DNA of 7,808 nucleotides from Planctomycetota bacterium (GTDB lineage Bacteria > Planctomycetota > Planctomycetia > Isosphaerales > Isosphaeraceae), in assembly GCA_021818605.1 (NCBI GenBank), contig JAKAUH010001114.1, positions 1-7,808 of the forward strand, given 5' to 3'. Below are positions 6,101 through 7,808 of this stretch, piece by piece. Made by a program: the position numbers and the translations under genes. Every line of letters starts with the position of its first letter. Position 1 is the first letter of the stretch. The notes below the pieces were generated by a model. It worked only from the letters and a program-made list of their open reading frames with translations, ran no database searches and was not told the origin of the DNA.

Positions 6101-7039
6101 TCAGCCTCGGATCGCCCGCAGGTAGCGGTCGGCCGAATGCAGGACGACCTCCTTGCCGCGCGTCGGCACGATCCCCTTGCCCCGGATGAAGAACGCCCCA
6201 TAAATCCGGTCGAACGGCAGCGGATCGAGGCACTCGACAATCCGTCGGATCTGGCGGCCGTTGAGCGGGATGTAATTGGGATAGCTGTACATAAAAGAGA
6301 CCTGCTTCGGGTCCATGCAGATCTGCGGCTGGTCGCCGGCCATCAGGGCGCCCCGGCCGCCGGCGCCCGAGGGCCAGTGCAGCACCTGGTAGCCCTCGAA
6401 GTGGCCGCCGGTGCGCACGAGCTTCAGTCCGCCGTGCAGATTGAGCGTCTCGTCCGACCAGAACCGGATGCAAGGATCCGGCCGCATCACCCACTGGCGC
6501 TCGGCCTCGTGCAGGTGGATCGGCGCTCCGCCGAAGGCGCGGCTCCATTCCACCATCGCCGTGTAGTAGTGCGGATGCGATATCGCGATCGCGGTGATCC
6601 CGCCCAGCTCCTTCACCTTCGCGATCGTCGCATCATCGATCAGGCCGACGCAGTCCCACAGGACATTCCCCCCCTCGGCGCGGATAAGGAACGCCCGCTG
6701 GCCGATGCCGAACTTGGGCTGGGTGTTGATCGAGTGCAGCCCGGCTTCCTCTTCCTTGATGACGTTGCGGTGCGAGGCCCGCAGGTCCTCCATCGTCGTC
6801 CACTTCTGGCCGTCGGGGTTGACGTACTGGCGCTCGTCCTCGCAGATCGGACACTGGGCCGGCGGTTTGGCCGACTCGGCGAACTGCGTCCCGCAGGTGA
6901 CGCAGAGATACGCGGTGCCCCGATTGCCGCCATCGCCATCGCCGCGGGCCGCCGCCGGCCTGGCCGATAAGGCCGCCATCGCGGCGGCCGAGGTCGTCGC
7001 TTCCTTCATGAACGTCCTCCGGGTGCCGTGCTGTGCCAT
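6101..7039 (-). CDS. Tat-exported MBL-fold metallo-hydrolase with rubredoxin-like ribbon
   Basis: A 312-residue protein. The N-terminus carries a twin-arginine motif, TRRTFMK (6-12), then an Ala-rich stretch ending in PAAA (28-31), so export of a folded protein is predicted. A rubredoxin-like zinc or iron ribbon follows: CVTCG (46-50) and CPIC (63-66). The rest is a metallo-beta-lactamase fold: GNVLWDCVGLID (124-135), SHPHYY (154-159), GGHFEG (211-216) and AGDQPQI (234-240). The usual HxHxDH motif is reduced to His155-x-His157 followed by Tyr, so the second metal ligands (Asp and His) are missing, while His213 and Asp236 remain; binding of a single metal is likely. I recognise this ribbon-plus-MBL architecture from bacterial proteins annotated only as MBL-fold hydrolases; the substrate is unknown. 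The ATG is supported by GGAGG (7048-7052) eight bases upstream. It is transcribed divergently from the ECF sigma factor gene. Confidence 0.9.
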   Translation of the reverse strand: MAQHGTRRTFMKEATTSAAAMAALSARPAAARGDGDGGNRGTAYLCVTCGTQFAESAKPPAQCPICEDERQYVNPDGQKWTTMEDLRASHRNVIKEEEAGLHSINTQPKFGIGQRAFLIRAEGGNVLWDCVGLIDDATIAKVKELGGITAIAISHPHYYTAMVEWSRAFGGAPIHLHEAERQWVMRPDPCIRFWSDETLNLHGGLKLVRTGGHFEGYQVLHWPSGAGGRGALMAGDQPQICMDPKQVSFMYSYPNYIPLNGRQIRRIVECLDPLPFDRIYGAFFIRGKGIVPTRGKEVVLHSADRYLRAIRG

Positions 7040-7281
7040 GGGTCAATCCTCCGCCGGTCGCAAAACCGTCGCCACCGTTGCCATTGCCGAACCGGGATCG
7101 CCCGGGCGGCGTCTCTGGATCCTGGACCGGCTGCCGGCGCGCTGTCAAGGAGCGAACCACGCCGCGCCGGCTCGCCCGTACCCGGCCCGGCCGCGGCAGA
7201 CCGCAGGTGGCTACCGATTCCTCCGACCGGCGCGTGACAATCGATGGGGATATCTCGCCCATGACCAGGGGGGCCCTGTTG
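7040..7281. promoter_or_regulatory. divergent intergenic region, MBL gene / ECF sigma gene
   Basis: This 242-bp region must carry the promoters of both divergent genes. On the minus strand a perfect TTGACA (-35-like, 7143-7148) is followed 18 bp later by CAGGAT (7119-7124), a poor -10, which would give the MBL gene a leader of about 70 nt. A 10-bp palindrome, CGCCCGGGCG, lies at 7099-7108 between the putative start site and the gene. For the plus strand I found no convincing promoter. No coding-like frame or RNA gene was recognised. Confidence 0.3.
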
Positions 7282-7808
7282 ATGTCGGATCCGATCCGGA
7301 CGGCCGAGGAGCTGCTCGGCCGCGCTCGCGCCGGCGATGTCGAGGCATTTGGCGACCTGCTGGCCCAGTACCGCAACTATGCCCGGCTGCTGGCCCGGAC
7401 GCTGATCGGCACCACCCTGCGCCTGCGGCTGGACCCCTCCGACCTGGTGCAGGAGACGTTCCTGGAGGCCCATCGCGACTTCCCCCGGTTCGAGGGCTCG
7501 AGCGAGCGCGAGGTCGTGGCCTGGCTGCGGCGAATCCTCGTCCGCAACCTTGCCGACCAGGCCCGGCGGCAGAAGGCCGGGCTGCGCGACTATCGTCGGC
7601 AAGAATCGCTCGAGGCCGTTCTGGAACGTTCGGGCGCGCGGATGCAGCACATGATCGCGTCGACCGCCTCGTCTCCCAGCGCGGCGGCCTCACAGCGCGA
7701 GCAGGCAGTGCTGCTGGCCGACGCCCTGGCCGCGCTGCCGGCCGACTATCGCGAGGTGATCATCCTGCGCAACCTCGAGCGGCTCCGGTTCGACGAGATC
7801 GCCGCGCG
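7282..7808 (+). CDS. ECF-type RNA polymerase sigma factor, 3' end outside the window
   Basis: The first 175 residues of an ECF sigma factor; the reading frame is still open at the window edge. Region 2 is complete: EAFGDLLAQYRNYARLLART (21-40), the region 2.2 core DPSDLVQETFLEAHRDFPRF (51-70) and the region 2.3-2.4 segment VAWLRRILVRNLADQARR (79-96). A linker (97-140) leads to region 4, which starts at AVLLADALAALPADYREVI (142-160) and is cut off at RFDEIAA, before the DNA-recognition helix. This sequence style is typical of planctomycete ECF factors. The ATG at 7282 is chosen because AGGGGGG (7267-7273) lies eight bases upstream; an in-frame ATG at 7261 and a GTG at 7234 are alternatives that would add 7 or 16 residues. 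No anti-sigma gene is visible on this side; any partner, often a Ser/Thr kinase or anti-sigma factor, would be beyond the right edge. Confidence 0.93.
   Translation, partial: MSDPIRTAEELLGRARAGDVEAFGDLLAQYRNYARLLARTLIGTTLRLRLDPSDLVQETFLEAHRDFPRFEGSSEREVVAWLRRILVRNLADQARRQKAGLRDYRRQESLEAVLERSGARMQHMIASTASSPSAAASQREQAVLLADALAALPADYREVIILRNLERLRFDEIAA

Noticed and set aside
7154..7180. GAAC ... CGTA as an autoregulated ECF promoter for the sigma factor gene
   Set aside because: The elements are short, the spacing (19 bp) is longer than usual and such pairs occur by chance in GC-rich DNA.
6633..7650. Minus-strand frames opposite the sigma factor and its upstream region (including 7006-7650)
   Set aside because: Composition is Arg/Gly/Pro-rich with no family features, and the opposite strand encodes a clear ECF sigma factor.

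Overview
The window reads as chromosomal DNA from a GC-rich planctomycete, most likely of the Isosphaeraceae/Gemmataceae type. I infer this from the combination of Uma2-family proteins (two here, a family strongly expanded in planctomycetes and cyanobacteria), a leucine-rich-repeat protein with the 'VTDAGL' repeat style, a planctomycete-type ECF sigma factor with the DPSDLVQETFLEAHRDF signature, and strongly G/C-biased third codon positions. No rRNA, tRNA, insertion sequence, CRISPR array or phage gene was seen.

Layout. Six genes lie on the minus strand, so they are transcribed right to left. In transcription order they are: an exported metallo-beta-lactamase-fold protein with a rubredoxin-like zinc ribbon (7039-6101); a Uma2-family protein (6015-5464); a soluble pyridine nucleotide transhydrogenase, SthA (5357-3843); a second, longer Uma2 protein (3720-2974); a secreted Lys/Asp-rich, coiled-coil, leucine-rich-repeat protein (2880-1900); and an MFS transporter of the anion:cation symporter family (1451-27). 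Gaps of 85-122 bp separate most neighbours, too wide for tight coupling, and sthA and the second Uma2 gene each have their own promoter-like sequence, so this looks like a row of separate units rather than one operon. Facing away from them, on the plus strand, is the 5' part of an ECF sigma factor that runs off the right edge (7282 onward). The 242-bp gap between the sigma factor and the MBL gene must hold both of their promoters.

The longest stretch without a clear gene is 1452-1899, between the transporter and the LRR gene. It holds two hairpins, an A-rich tract and a plus-strand reading frame whose base composition by codon position looks like coding sequence; it may be a gene remnant or a small unrecognised gene.

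How the genes work together: I see no convincing shared pathway. SthA balances NADPH and NADH, the transporter probably imports an organic acid, and the MBL protein and LRR protein are predicted to act outside the cytoplasm. The most unusual points are in SthA (a histidine-rich insertion, no redox cysteine pair, a promoter that predicts a leaderless mRNA) and in the MBL protein (Tat-type signal plus zinc ribbon plus a degenerate metal motif). I do not see a clear new defence or mobile system here.
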